Assembly: GCA_029243845.1 (NCBI GenBank) | Contig: JAQWRF010000143.1 | Span: 1-13,525, forward strand | Length of the DNA stretch: 13,525 bases | Direction of reading: 5' to 3' | From: Planctomycetota bacterium | GTDB lineage: Bacteria > Planctomycetota > UBA1135 | Part shown: positions 1 to 7,369 of the stretch, one piece after another | Layout of the letters: each line of letters begins with the position of its first letter | Position numbering within the stretch: position 1 is the first letter of the stretch | The notes under the pieces: model-generated | The model's input: the letters and a program-made list of their open reading frames with translations, nothing else | Told to the model about the DNA's origin: nothing | Databases searched by the model: none | Program-made: the position numbers and the translations under genes

Positions 1-1257
1 TTATTGCCCATCGCGCTGTTTCCGCTGCTTGGCATTCTTGACGGACGCACCACTGCTGCCACCTACTTCAATCATCTGATTTTTCTTTTCATCGGCGGTT
101 TTCTTTTTGCTATCGCCATGCAACGCTGGGATTTACATCGGCGCATTGCGCTACGTATTTTACGTTTCTTGGGAACTCGCCCCACTCGTGTTTTACTCGG
201 GTTCATGTGCTCCACTTGGTTTCTCTCAATGTGGATTAGTAACACCGCGGCCACCATGATGATGGTCCCCATGGCAATGGCAATCATCGGACCATTTCGC
301 GAACACCTCGACAAGCAAGAGGCGCGACGCTTCTCAATAGTATTAGTGCTAGGCGTTGCATACGCCGCGTCTATCGGCGGGATCTCAACACTAATCGGCA
401 CCCCGCCTAACATGTCACTAGCGCGTATTCTAGAACTTAACTTCCCAAACATGGAGGAACTAACATTCGCTGGGTGGTTTCGTTTCGCCTTTCCGTTATC
501 ACTAATCTTTATGTTGACCGCATGGTTTACGTTATCAAAAATCGCACGCCTCTCCGGCATAAACGCATCCATCGACAAAAACTACTTTCATCAGCAATAC
601 CAGCAACTCGGCAAAGTAACTTATGAGCAACGCGCCATCGGCGGTTTGTTTCTACTACTTATATTCGGTTGGATGTTCCGCAGTGAATGGTCGCAGCTAT
701 TCCCTCATCCAAAATATATTGATGACGGCACCGTCGCCATCATCATCGCTATTTTACTTTTCTTAATCCCGTCAAAGAAAAATCCTGGTGAAAAGCTGAT
801 GGACTGGGCCGCGGCCAAAGAAATTCGTTGGGGAATCATTTTAATGTTTGGCGGAGGATTCGCTTTAGCAACAGGATTTATTGAATCCGGTTTGTCGGAA
901 TCCCTTGGCGAACAACTCACCTCACTGCAAAATGTTCCGCTATGGATGCTAATCACCATCATCTGCACCGTGATTACTTTCCTGACTGAGCTAACCTCCA
1001 ACATGGCTACTACCGAAGTGGTTTTGCCGATTCTGGCTGCGATGGCCAAGGCGATTGGTGTCAACCCATTGGTACTAATGATTCCTGCAACATTATCGGC
1101 ATCTTGCGCGTTTATGCTGCCCGTTGCTACAGCGCCAAATGCAATAGCCTTTGGTGCTGGTGAGGTAAAGATTAAAGACATGATTCGCTATGGCTTCATC
1201 CTTAACATCATTGGCATCGTTTTGATTAGTGCAGCTGCACAGCTACTGTATATTTGA
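1..1257 (+). CDS. SLC13/DASS-family anion:sodium symporter, 5'-truncated
   Basis: This is an inner-membrane permease of the divalent anion:sodium symporter (SLC13/DASS) family, which imports di- and tricarboxylates, sulfate or related anions. The open frame runs to the first base, so the true start and first membrane segments are missing; the TTG at 4-6 is not a credible start. About 418 residues are visible, mostly hydrophobic segments. Family signatures are a first Ser-Asn-Thr motif (WISNTAATM, nt about 235-260), GTPPN (nt about 395-415), a second motif SNMATTEVVLP (nt about 1000-1030) and LPVATAPNAIAFG near the C-terminus. The second motif reads SNM rather than SNT; animal SLC13 carboxylate transporters also vary here (SNV). 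As the first gene of a tightly packed run with an aldolase/dehydrogenase, it probably imports the substrate of that pathway. Family assignment is secure; the substrate is unknown. Confidence 0.9.
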   Translation, partial: LLPIALFPLLGILDGRTTAATYFNHLIFLFIGGFLFAIAMQRWDLHRRIALRILRFLGTRPTRVLLGFMCSTWFLSMWISNTAATMMMVPMAMAIIGPFREHLDKQEARRFSIVLVLGVAYAASIGGISTLIGTPPNMSLARILELNFPNMEELTFAGWFRFAFPLSLIFMLTAWFTLSKIARLSGINASIDKNYFHQQYQQLGKVTYEQRAIGGLFLLLIFGWMFRSEWSQLFPHPKYIDDGTVAIIIAILLFLIPSKKNPGEKLMDWAAAKEIRWGIILMFGGGFALATGFIESGLSESLGEQLTSLQNVPLWMLITIICTVITFLTELTSNMATTEVVLPILAAMAKAIGVNPLVLMIPATLSASCAFMLPVATAPNAIAFGAGEVKIKDMIRYGFILNIIGIVLISAAAQLLYI

Positions 1258-1262
1258 TTCCA

Positions 1263-3239
1263 ATGACGTCCTCGTCCACCCATCCTACTTTAATTGAGCG
1301 TGTTCGCACATCACGCGAGCTTGGTTCAAGCCCTGATTACGTCCTACATGGCGGTGGCAACACATCGGCCAAAGGAACGGTCAAAAACTTGCTTGGCGAA
1401 GACATTGAAGTAATGTGGGTAAAAGGGTCCGGATGGGACCTCGGCAGCATCGAGGCACCAGGCTTACCTGCATTAGACTTGCAACAATTGCGAAAATTAC
1501 GCGAAGTGAAAAGCATGACTGACGAAGAAATGGTTCGCGAAGTGCGGCGCTGCATGCTCGATCCTAAAGGTCCAAGCCCATCGGTAGAAACTTTACTGCA
1601 CGCTTTTTTGCCGCACACCTTTATTGACCACAGTCATGCCGACGCGATTCTCGCTTTGAGTAACCGCGAAAATGGTGTCGAGCTATGCCAGAAAATATTT
1701 GGTTCGCGAGTGGCCTACCTGCATTACGTCATGCCGGGGTTCCCTTTATCAAAAGCGGTCGCTGACTTAGTCGATGCCAATCCCGATGTCGATGGCGTGT
1801 TACTGCACCACCATGGCTTATTTACTTTTGCTGATTCGGCTGATGAGTCGCTCAACATTCACCGCGAACTCGTTTCGCTGGCAGAGCAACAGTATGCCGA
1901 CGACAAGCAAGCGGTATTGGCGGCAACTGCAAAGCCACGACTTAAAGCGAGTGAGGTGTTACCAAGCATTCGTAACTGTTACGGCAATGAGCCGCACTTC
2001 GTTTTTGAATTACGCGATCCGGCATGGATTCTGGCGTTGCTAGATCAAGATGATGCGCAACAACTTTTAATCAGCCCACCCCTCACCCCTGACCATGCGA
2101 TTCGCACCAAGTCATTACCGTGCTGGATCGATGGCGAGCCGTCCGTATCTATTGACGCCTACGCGATTGCTTATCACGACTATTTCCAACGTGGGTGCAA
2201 GGCACGTGGGTCACGCACTGAATTAGACAACTTGCCGCGCTTGTTGTTGATTCCTGGATTGGGTTTGGTCGGCGTGGGGACCTCGGCCAAAGCAGCTGGT
2301 ATCGCCGCCGATATTGCCGAACATACTTTGCTGACAAAAGCCGCCGCGAAAAACCTCGGGCTCTACAAAGGCTTAGACGACTTAAACTTATTCGACATGG
2401 AATACTGGTCGTTAGAGCAAGCTAAGCTCGGCAGCGGCAAACCAGCCGAGTTAGCTGGGCAAGTAGCGGTGATCACCGGAGGCGCGGGCGCCATCGGCGA
2501 AGGCATCGCCGAGGTATTACTTAATGCCGGAGCAAGTGTCGCATTACTCGATTACGATTTAGATGCTGCCGTCAATACCGCAGCGCGACTCGGTCCACAG
2601 GTCCTTGCCGTAAAAGCCGATGTTACCGATGCCGATTCACTCGATGCCGCGCTGGAGCAAGTGTGCCGCCAGTTCGGTGGCATCGACATTGTGGTGCCTA
2701 ACGCCGGAGTCGCGCACTCGGCATCCATACTCGACCATGAGCTCAGCGACTGGCAACGCATTAACGACGTCAATCAAACCGGAGTGTTTCTTACTCTTCG
2801 CGCATGCGGACGTATTCTGAAAGCCCAAGCAACTGGTGGCGCAGTGGTGCTCATTTCCTCGAAAAACGTACTCGCCCCAGGCGCTGATTTTTCGGCGTAC
2901 TCTGCTTCGAAAGCCGGAGCGCATCAACTCGCAAAAGTGGCGGCGCTCGAATGGGCCAGCGACGACATTTGCGTGAACATGGTTTGCCCAGATGCCGTTT
3001 TTAGAGCTGGCGATAATGCATCCGGCCTATGGAATGAAATCGGCCCCGATCGTGCCAAGTCGCGCGGCCTGTCATCAGACGAACTCGAAGAGTTCTACCG
3101 TGACCGATGTTTACTCAAAACAGAAGTAAGCGCCACTGCTGTTGGTGAGGCGGTATTATTTTTTGCCGCACGCCGCACCCCGACAACCGGCGGTGTTATT
3201 AATGTAGACGGTGGTGTTGCCGCTGCCTTCCCCCGATAA
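1263..3239 (+). CDS. Bifunctional class II aldolase / short-chain dehydrogenase
   Basis: This cytosolic fusion enzyme has an N-terminal class II (zinc) aldolase/adducin domain and a C-terminal short-chain dehydrogenase (SDR), the architecture of RhaD-like rhamnulose-phosphate aldolase/dehydrogenases (about 650-700 residues). Counting from an in-frame TTG at 1254, the aldolase part spans about 13-360 with VLHGGGNTSAK at 30-40, a probable catalytic Glu112 (PSVETLLHAF) and zinc ligands His126, His128 (HSHAD) and one of His185-187. The SDR part spans about 400-660 with the nucleotide loop TGGAGAIGEG at 408-417, NAG at 483-485, a Ser at 535/536 and the catalytic YSASK (Tyr549, Lys553). Both active sites look intact. 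The start is ambiguous: TTG 1254 would overlap the transporter by 4 nt; ATG 1263 lies 5 nt after its stop and is preferred. The partner genes differ from a rhamnose operon, so the substrate may not be a rhamnose derivative. Confidence 0.9.
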   Translation: MTSSSTHPTLIERVRTSRELGSSPDYVLHGGGNTSAKGTVKNLLGEDIEVMWVKGSGWDLGSIEAPGLPALDLQQLRKLREVKSMTDEEMVREVRRCMLDPKGPSPSVETLLHAFLPHTFIDHSHADAILALSNRENGVELCQKIFGSRVAYLHYVMPGFPLSKAVADLVDANPDVDGVLLHHHGLFTFADSADESLNIHRELVSLAEQQYADDKQAVLAATAKPRLKASEVLPSIRNCYGNEPHFVFELRDPAWILALLDQDDAQQLLISPPLTPDHAIRTKSLPCWIDGEPSVSIDAYAIAYHDYFQRGCKARGSRTELDNLPRLLLIPGLGLVGVGTSAKAAGIAADIAEHTLLTKAAAKNLGLYKGLDDLNLFDMEYWSLEQAKLGSGKPAELAGQVAVITGGAGAIGEGIAEVLLNAGASVALLDYDLDAAVNTAARLGPQVLAVKADVTDADSLDAALEQVCRQFGGIDIVVPNAGVAHSASILDHELSDWQRINDVNQTGVFLTLRACGRILKAQATGGAVVLISSKNVLAPGADFSAYSASKAGAHQLAKVAALEWASDDICVNMVCPDAVFRAGDNASGLWNEIGPDRAKSRGLSSDELEEFYRDRCLLKTEVSATAVGEAVLFFAARRTPTTGGVINVDGGVAAAFPR

Positions 3240-3242
3240 ATC

Positions 3243-4103
3243 ATGATTGTACCTCGCACTACTCGCCCTGAAATACTCAAGAAACTAACGGCCAAAGTTG
3301 CCGCTCGCAAACCGCTATTGATTTCCTCCGCAGGAAGTGGACTCGTTGCAAGCCTTTTAGAAAAAGCCGGGGCCGATTGCGTAAACACTTTTTCCGGTGC
3401 GCGACTGCGGGCTAATGGCATGGGAACCATGTCCATGATGTGGCCGATTCTCGACTCGAATCAGCAAGTTTACGACAACACCACTCAAGATGTGTTGCCA
3501 GCGATGAAGGGCGATGCGTTTGTTTGCGCCTGCATCAACGCCAACGATCCGCTGCGCGATATGCGCAGCTATTTACAAAGCTTGCTCGATGCCGGTATCC
3601 CATCGGTATCGAACATCGGCCCCTCGGTAAGTTATGTTGACAAAGAATCGAACCTCTACCAAGTTCTACGCAAAAGCGGCGTTACCTTCGAGAACGAAAT
3701 TGAAATGTTAGCGCTAGCCAAAGAGATGGGCATGGTCACCATTGGCTTAGCCTTTGATTTGGACGACGCCCGACAATTACTTGAGGGGGCCAAGCCTGAC
3801 ATCTTTTGTTTTCATGCGGGCACCACTAAAGGTGGCTTAGTCGGTTTTGATTCCGGTGAGACCATTGCCGAGACTGCTAGACGTAGTGAAGAAGCCTACC
3901 AAATGGCGCGCGACATTCATCCCGAGGTGTTGCTCGTCGGACATGGCGCCGCAATGGAAACTCCGGAAGACGCCGCATACATGTTGGCGAACACTAGCGG
4001 TCATGGCATCTGGACAGGATCATCCACAGAACGTCTACCGATTGAAAAGGCCGTATTCGCCGCCGCATCAGAATTCGCTAACCTAGAATTTCCAAATGAA
4101 TAA
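3243..4103 (+). CDS. TIM-barrel protein of the PEP_hydrolase / Tm-1 C-terminal family
   Basis: This 286-residue soluble protein resembles the phosphoenolpyruvate-hydrolase-like TIM-barrel family (PF09370), which also forms the C-terminal half of the plant Tm-1 protein. Characteristic stretches are SSAGSGLVA near residue 30, an Asn/Gly/Met-rich turn at about 57-66, GPSVSYVD, FCFHAGTTKGG at about 178-188, LVGHGAAMETPEDA at about 221-234 and GIWTGSSTERLP at about 255-266. The 'hydrolase' label is a family name; I know of no secure basis for giving this member a reaction. It starts 3 nt after the aldolase/SDR stop, with no Shine-Dalgarno sequence, and overlaps the next gene by 8 nt. Coupled translation with the UPF0261 gene fits the fusion of the two domains into one chain in plants. 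I infer that the two act as a complex or in consecutive steps. Confidence 0.85.
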   Translation: MIVPRTTRPEILKKLTAKVAARKPLLISSAGSGLVASLLEKAGADCVNTFSGARLRANGMGTMSMMWPILDSNQQVYDNTTQDVLPAMKGDAFVCACINANDPLRDMRSYLQSLLDAGIPSVSNIGPSVSYVDKESNLYQVLRKSGVTFENEIEMLALAKEMGMVTIGLAFDLDDARQLLEGAKPDIFCFHAGTTKGGLVGFDSGETIAETARRSEEAYQMARDIHPEVLLVGHGAAMETPEDAAYMLANTSGHGIWTGSSTERLPIEKAVFAAASEFANLEFPNE

Positions 4104-5313
4104 TAAAACCGTCGTCGTCATTGCGACCCTTGATACCAAAGGTGAAGAAGCTGCTTTTGTGAAACAGCAAATATCTGCACTCGGAGGCCATGCGCTACTT
4201 CTAGATATTGGATTGATCGGAGAACCGGGCACCGCTCCCGATATTGATCGCGCCACGGTCATTCAAAGCGGCGGTTCTAGCCTCGAAACTCTGCTTGATA
4301 ATCCTCAGCGACAAGAAGCGTCTCCCGTTTTTATCGCCGGCGCTATCGCAATCCTTAACGAGATGCTCGACAACGACGAAGTGCATGCTGTACTAGGGTT
4401 CGGCGGAACTCAAGGCACGAGTAATTGCGCGGCGATAATGCAGGCACTTCCATTTGGTTTGCCAAAAATTATTTTATCGACTATGGCCTCTGGTGACACG
4501 TCAGCATTCGTCGATATTAAAGACATCACCATGATGTTTGCGGTCAGTGACATTCTTGGACTCAATCCCCTATCGCGCACCATTTTATCTAATGCCGCCG
4601 CTGCCGCCTGGGGAATGTCGCAGTCGCCATTTAAGTTGCAGCGCAACAGTGAAAAAGCCGTAATAGGCATGACCAACCTCGGCGTGATTACCGACGGCGC
4701 CATGCATGCCATGAAATTGTTTCGCGAAGCCGGACACGAAGTCATTGTGTTTCACGCTATTGGTGCTGGCGGTCGTGCCATGGAACAACTGATGAAAGAA
4801 GGTCATATCCAAGCAGTTTTCGATTACGCCTTGGGTGAAATCTCCGACGAAGTGCATGGCGGATTCCGTTCTGCAGGCGAAGAACGCCTGACAGTCGCCG
4901 GGAAATTAGGAATCCCACAAGTGCTATGCCCTGGCGGTACCGAGCACATTGGATTATTCACTGAAGCAAATGTCGTACCTGAAGAGTATAAAGATCACGT
5001 GTCGGTATTCCATAACCCGATTATTTTCGTGCCGCGCCTCAATGCCGACGATATGCGCCAAGTCGCTAAAGTAATTGGTAAACGACTACAACATACGTCT
5101 GGCAAAGCAACGATGTTGTTACCCATGAAAGGCACTAGCCGCTACTGCATCGAGGGCGCCCCACTCTATGACCCAGAAGCCGACGCTGCATTCTTCGAAG
5201 AACTACAGAAGTGTTTACCGCGCACAGTCGAAGTGCAATTAGTCGATGCCGCAGCTGAAGATGACGTTTTTGTCGAGCTAGCAGTAACAAAGTTACTCGA
5301 CATGCTTGACTAA
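4096..5313 (+). CDS. Tm-1-like ATP-binding protein (UPF0261)
   Basis: This 405-residue protein belongs to UPF0261 (PF06792), the N-terminal domain of tomato Tm-1, for which ATP binding has been described in plants. It starts with VVVIATLDTKGEE (ATLDTKG at 10-16), typical of the family. A glycine-rich loop GFGGTQGTSN (101-110), LSTMASGDTSAFVDIKDI (about 128-144), a second repeat-like segment opening with GMTNLGVITDGA (about 191-202), FHAIGAGGRAME (219-230), CPGGTEHI (278-285) and LLPMKGTSRY (341-350) follow. The length is normal for the free-standing bacterial form. Its ATG lies inside the end of the TIM-barrel gene (8 nt overlap), so production of the two is probably linked. The bacterial role is not established; the context of transporter plus aldolase/dehydrogenase suggests carbon-compound breakdown rather than anything antiviral. 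Confidence 0.88.
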   Translation: MNNKTVVVIATLDTKGEEAAFVKQQISALGGHALLLDIGLIGEPGTAPDIDRATVIQSGGSSLETLLDNPQRQEASPVFIAGAIAILNEMLDNDEVHAVLGFGGTQGTSNCAAIMQALPFGLPKIILSTMASGDTSAFVDIKDITMMFAVSDILGLNPLSRTILSNAAAAAWGMSQSPFKLQRNSEKAVIGMTNLGVITDGAMHAMKLFREAGHEVIVFHAIGAGGRAMEQLMKEGHIQAVFDYALGEISDEVHGGFRSAGEERLTVAGKLGIPQVLCPGGTEHIGLFTEANVVPEEYKDHVSVFHNPIIFVPRLNADDMRQVAKVIGKRLQHTSGKATMLLPMKGTSRYCIEGAPLYDPEADAAFFEELQKCLPRTVEVQLVDAAAEDDVFVELAVTKLLDMLD

Positions 5314-5328
5314 ATTCTTTCTTCCGTG

Positions 5329-6042
5329 ATGCAAAAAATACTTCAAGCTGCCCTCATCTTATTGTGGGTAAGCTGCGCGCAACTCCCAGGCCCAATTGTC
5401 CTCGCCGGCGGAGGATCTTTTGACGACGCGTTCTTTCGCCGTACTTTACAATTATCCGAGACTGCGCATCCTGCAGTGATCATTTTCCCACAAGCTTCGC
5501 AACGCGAAGAAGCCGGTAGCGAATCGTCGCAGATTTGGACCCGTGCTGGCGCAGCATCTACCTTCGTTGCTGACTTTCGCTCGACCCAAGGATGGGATTC
5601 CACTCTAGAACACCTCTCCAAAGCCAATGTCATTTGGTTCACCGGCGGTAGTCAATTGCGCTTAGTCGCTGCGATGGAATCCGCCGAATTTCTCCAGCAC
5701 ATCAAAGCGCGTTGGCGTGAAGGCGCGGTCATCGGCGGTACTAGCGCCGGAGCCTCAGTGATGGGCGAGATCATGCCGTCAGGCAAAGAGCTCTATCCTG
5801 GATTCGGGATTTGCAAGAATACCATCGTTGACCAGCACTTCACCGAGCGTAACCGACAGCCCCGCTTACGATATGCCGTGCGGGTGCATCATGGCTATAG
5901 GGGCCTTGGCATATCTGAAGGCACCGCCGTTTTCCTGCATGGTCGCTACGCCCGCACATACGGTAGCGGCATGGTGCATGTTTATGAATCGGCAGAAGCA
6001 CTAAAAGTTTTGCCACCGAATTCTGTAGAGAGTCTCTACTAA
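5329..6042 (+). CDS. Exported cyanophycinase-like serine peptidase (family S51)
   Basis: This is a 237-residue member of the S51 / class I glutamine-amidotransferase-like peptidases, which include cyanophycinase and dipeptidase E. Counting from GTG 5326, it shows IVLAGGGSFDD (24-34), WFTGGSQLRL (104-113), the nucleophile elbow GGTSAGAS with Ser140, and the cyanophycinase-type block IVDQHFTERNRQPRL (167-181). A hydrophobic N-terminus (about residues 4-16) ends in WVSC; this looks like a signal peptide, possibly for a lipoprotein, although Trp at -3 is unusual for a lipobox. GTG 5326 and ATG 5329 are adjacent in frame; I prefer the ATG. It follows the UPF0261 gene by 15 nt and so probably belongs to the same transcript. 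The function could be periplasmic cleavage of Asp- or isoAsp-containing peptides; true cyanophycin is only one possible substrate. Its stop abuts the stop of the convergent gene. Confidence 0.85.
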   Translation: MQKILQAALILLWVSCAQLPGPIVLAGGGSFDDAFFRRTLQLSETAHPAVIIFPQASQREEAGSESSQIWTRAGAASTFVADFRSTQGWDSTLEHLSKANVIWFTGGSQLRLVAAMESAEFLQHIKARWREGAVIGGTSAGASVMGEIMPSGKELYPGFGICKNTIVDQHFTERNRQPRLRYAVRVHHGYRGLGISEGTAVFLHGRYARTYGSGMVHVYESAEALKVLPPNSVESLY

Positions 6043-7344
6043 TTATTGACATTCGGCTTTAATCGCAGCCACCGTCGGAGACGATTCTGTTCCTAGGCCA
6101 ACTAGCTGGTGTGCTATTCTTCCTGCGGAATCTAAAGTTGTAATAATGTTCGAATGTGCGAAATTGCCCTTGATGCCTTTTTTATAACGTACGCCCAAAG
6201 CAGCAGCAATACCGCGAACAGCGAAGTCGTCGCCATGCAGTAAAGTCCAACGCGAGGTATCTAGATTATTTTTTTCAGCGTAGGCTTGTAAAACTTCTGG
6301 GGTGTCACGCTCACTGTCCATGGAAACAAGCAGCCAACGCACTTTACCTAATTGTTCGGCAGGTATTTCTTTTTCGATCTCTTTAAGATCGAGCATGGTG
6401 CGCGGGCAAGCATATTCGCAATGAGTAAATATCATCACCGCCACCACCACTTGCCCTACAAAGTCACTAAGGGCGCGCTCGCCACCACTTTGGTCACGCC
6501 AAAGTCCGTCCGTTAAATAAATGGACTCGTTGGGCAAAGCAGCAGTAGCGGAAGATGGCTCTAGCGGTAGACAGCAATCAGCGACGTATGCATCTGCCAC
6601 ACATCTAAACCCAACATTCGGGTAAGTTTGATTGGCTATAAAGCTATTACGGAAAGACAGGCGAAAAGACGCCACATCATTGGAATCAGAATCGGCTATT
6701 TCAACATTGCCACAAAACAGCTTGGTGACATCGCTCGTTTGTCCATATCCAGCCATCAAGGTAGAAGGCTTATTGAAGTCATCAACCCACTCCCAAATCA
6801 AACCATGCATATCGAACAGCTGATAATAATTCGGCTTACCTGATCGAACTGCCGTTGGTATCTCAGGCATTTGCCGTTGGTACCAGTCGAGAATGGTTTG
6901 CTGATAGCGCTTCTCTTGGCTGCCATCGGCGACTGTCTCGCTAGCGAGGGCGAGAGATTCCCATTCATCTTGCGTAGCCAACCGACGCCCAGCCCATCGC
7001 GCATATTCACGTGCTGCAAACCAAGAGACGTTGGTTACTGGAGAGTTAGCACTTCCCTCAGGGTATTCAAAGTCGCCAAGCCAATGCTGCAAATAGTTTT
7101 CGCCGACTAAAACAGCCGCTGCCTGGGAGCGAAGCCACGCTGGACTCGAAATCACGAAGTTGCGAAACTGTGCGTTCGTGACGGGATGCTCTTCCACTAG
7201 CAAATCGACAAAGGCACCCTCTGCGATTTTCACCATTGGAGTTAAGGGGGTCTCAGACGCCATAGGCCCTGGCTTACTTTCACTACAACTCGTTAGAAAT
7301 AGTGAAGAAATGACCGCTACGATGACTAGGTAAGAGACTCTCAT
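6043..7344 (-). CDS. Lipoprotein fusing an FGE-like domain to an SCO copper-binding domain
   Basis: This protein has a lipoprotein signal peptide, a formylglycine-generating-enzyme-like (FGE/SUMF1) domain and a C-terminal SCO1/SenC thioredoxin-like domain. Numbering from the upstream ATG at 7356 (437 residues), the lipobox is LTSC 21-24. The FGE-like part (about 38-255) has EHPVTNAQFRNF, PVTNVSWFAAREYARWAG, DMHGLIWEW and NVGFRC. The SCO part (about 270-437) has FTHCEYACP with Cys313 and Cys317, LVSMDSERDTP, and the distal His401 (FAHS), so the three copper ligands of SCO proteins are present. The cysteine pair that binds copper in true FGE is not seen upstream of GFRC: the stretch reads SFRLSFRNSF. 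It is therefore probably not a sulfatase activator. FGE-like NirV proteins accompany copper nitrite reductase in some bacteria. ATG 7344 has GGGG six bases upstream and is preferred over ATG 7356. Serine after the lipid cysteine suggests the outer membrane. Confidence 0.85.
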   Translation of the reverse strand: MRVSYLVIVAVISSLFLTSCSESKPGPMASETPLTPMVKIAEGAFVDLLVEEHPVTNAQFRNFVISSPAWLRSQAAAVLVGENYLQHWLGDFEYPEGSANSPVTNVSWFAAREYARWAGRRLATQDEWESLALASETVADGSQEKRYQQTILDWYQRQMPEIPTAVRSGKPNYYQLFDMHGLIWEWVDDFNKPSTLMAGYGQTSDVTKLFCGNVEIADSDSNDVASFRLSFRNSFIANQTYPNVGFRCVADAYVADCCLPLEPSSATAALPNESIYLTDGLWRDQSGGERALSDFVGQVVVAVMIFTHCEYACPRTMLDLKEIEKEIPAEQLGKVRWLLVSMDSERDTPEVLQAYAEKNNLDTSRWTLLHGDDFAVRGIAAALGVRYKKGIKGNFAHSNIITTLDSAGRIAHQLVGLGTESSPTVAAIKAECQ

Positions 7345-7369
7345 TACTAGCCCCATGATACACCATCAA

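Noticed and set aside
705..1181. A 158-codon minus-strand frame inside the transporter gene
   Set aside because: It lies wholly antisense to a gene with clear family motifs and its own translation resembles no protein; it is a shadow of the real frame.
1254..1262. TTG at 1254 as start of the aldolase/SDR gene with a 4-nt overlap
   Set aside because: Possible, but the ATG at 1263 is a better codon and the three extra residues add nothing to the domain.
1263..3239. Naming the aldolase/SDR gene rhaD
   Set aside because: The architecture fits, but no rhamnose transporter, isomerase, kinase or mutarotase is nearby, so the sugar specificity is not supported.
3243..5313. The Tm-1-like pair as a bacterial antiviral defence system
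   Set aside because: Only the plant fusion is known for viral resistance; here the neighbours are metabolic and no nuclease, sensor or toxin partner is present.
6043..7344. The FGE-like domain as a sulfatase-activating enzyme
   Set aside because: The expected cysteine pair before the GFRC segment is absent and no sulfatase gene is in the window.
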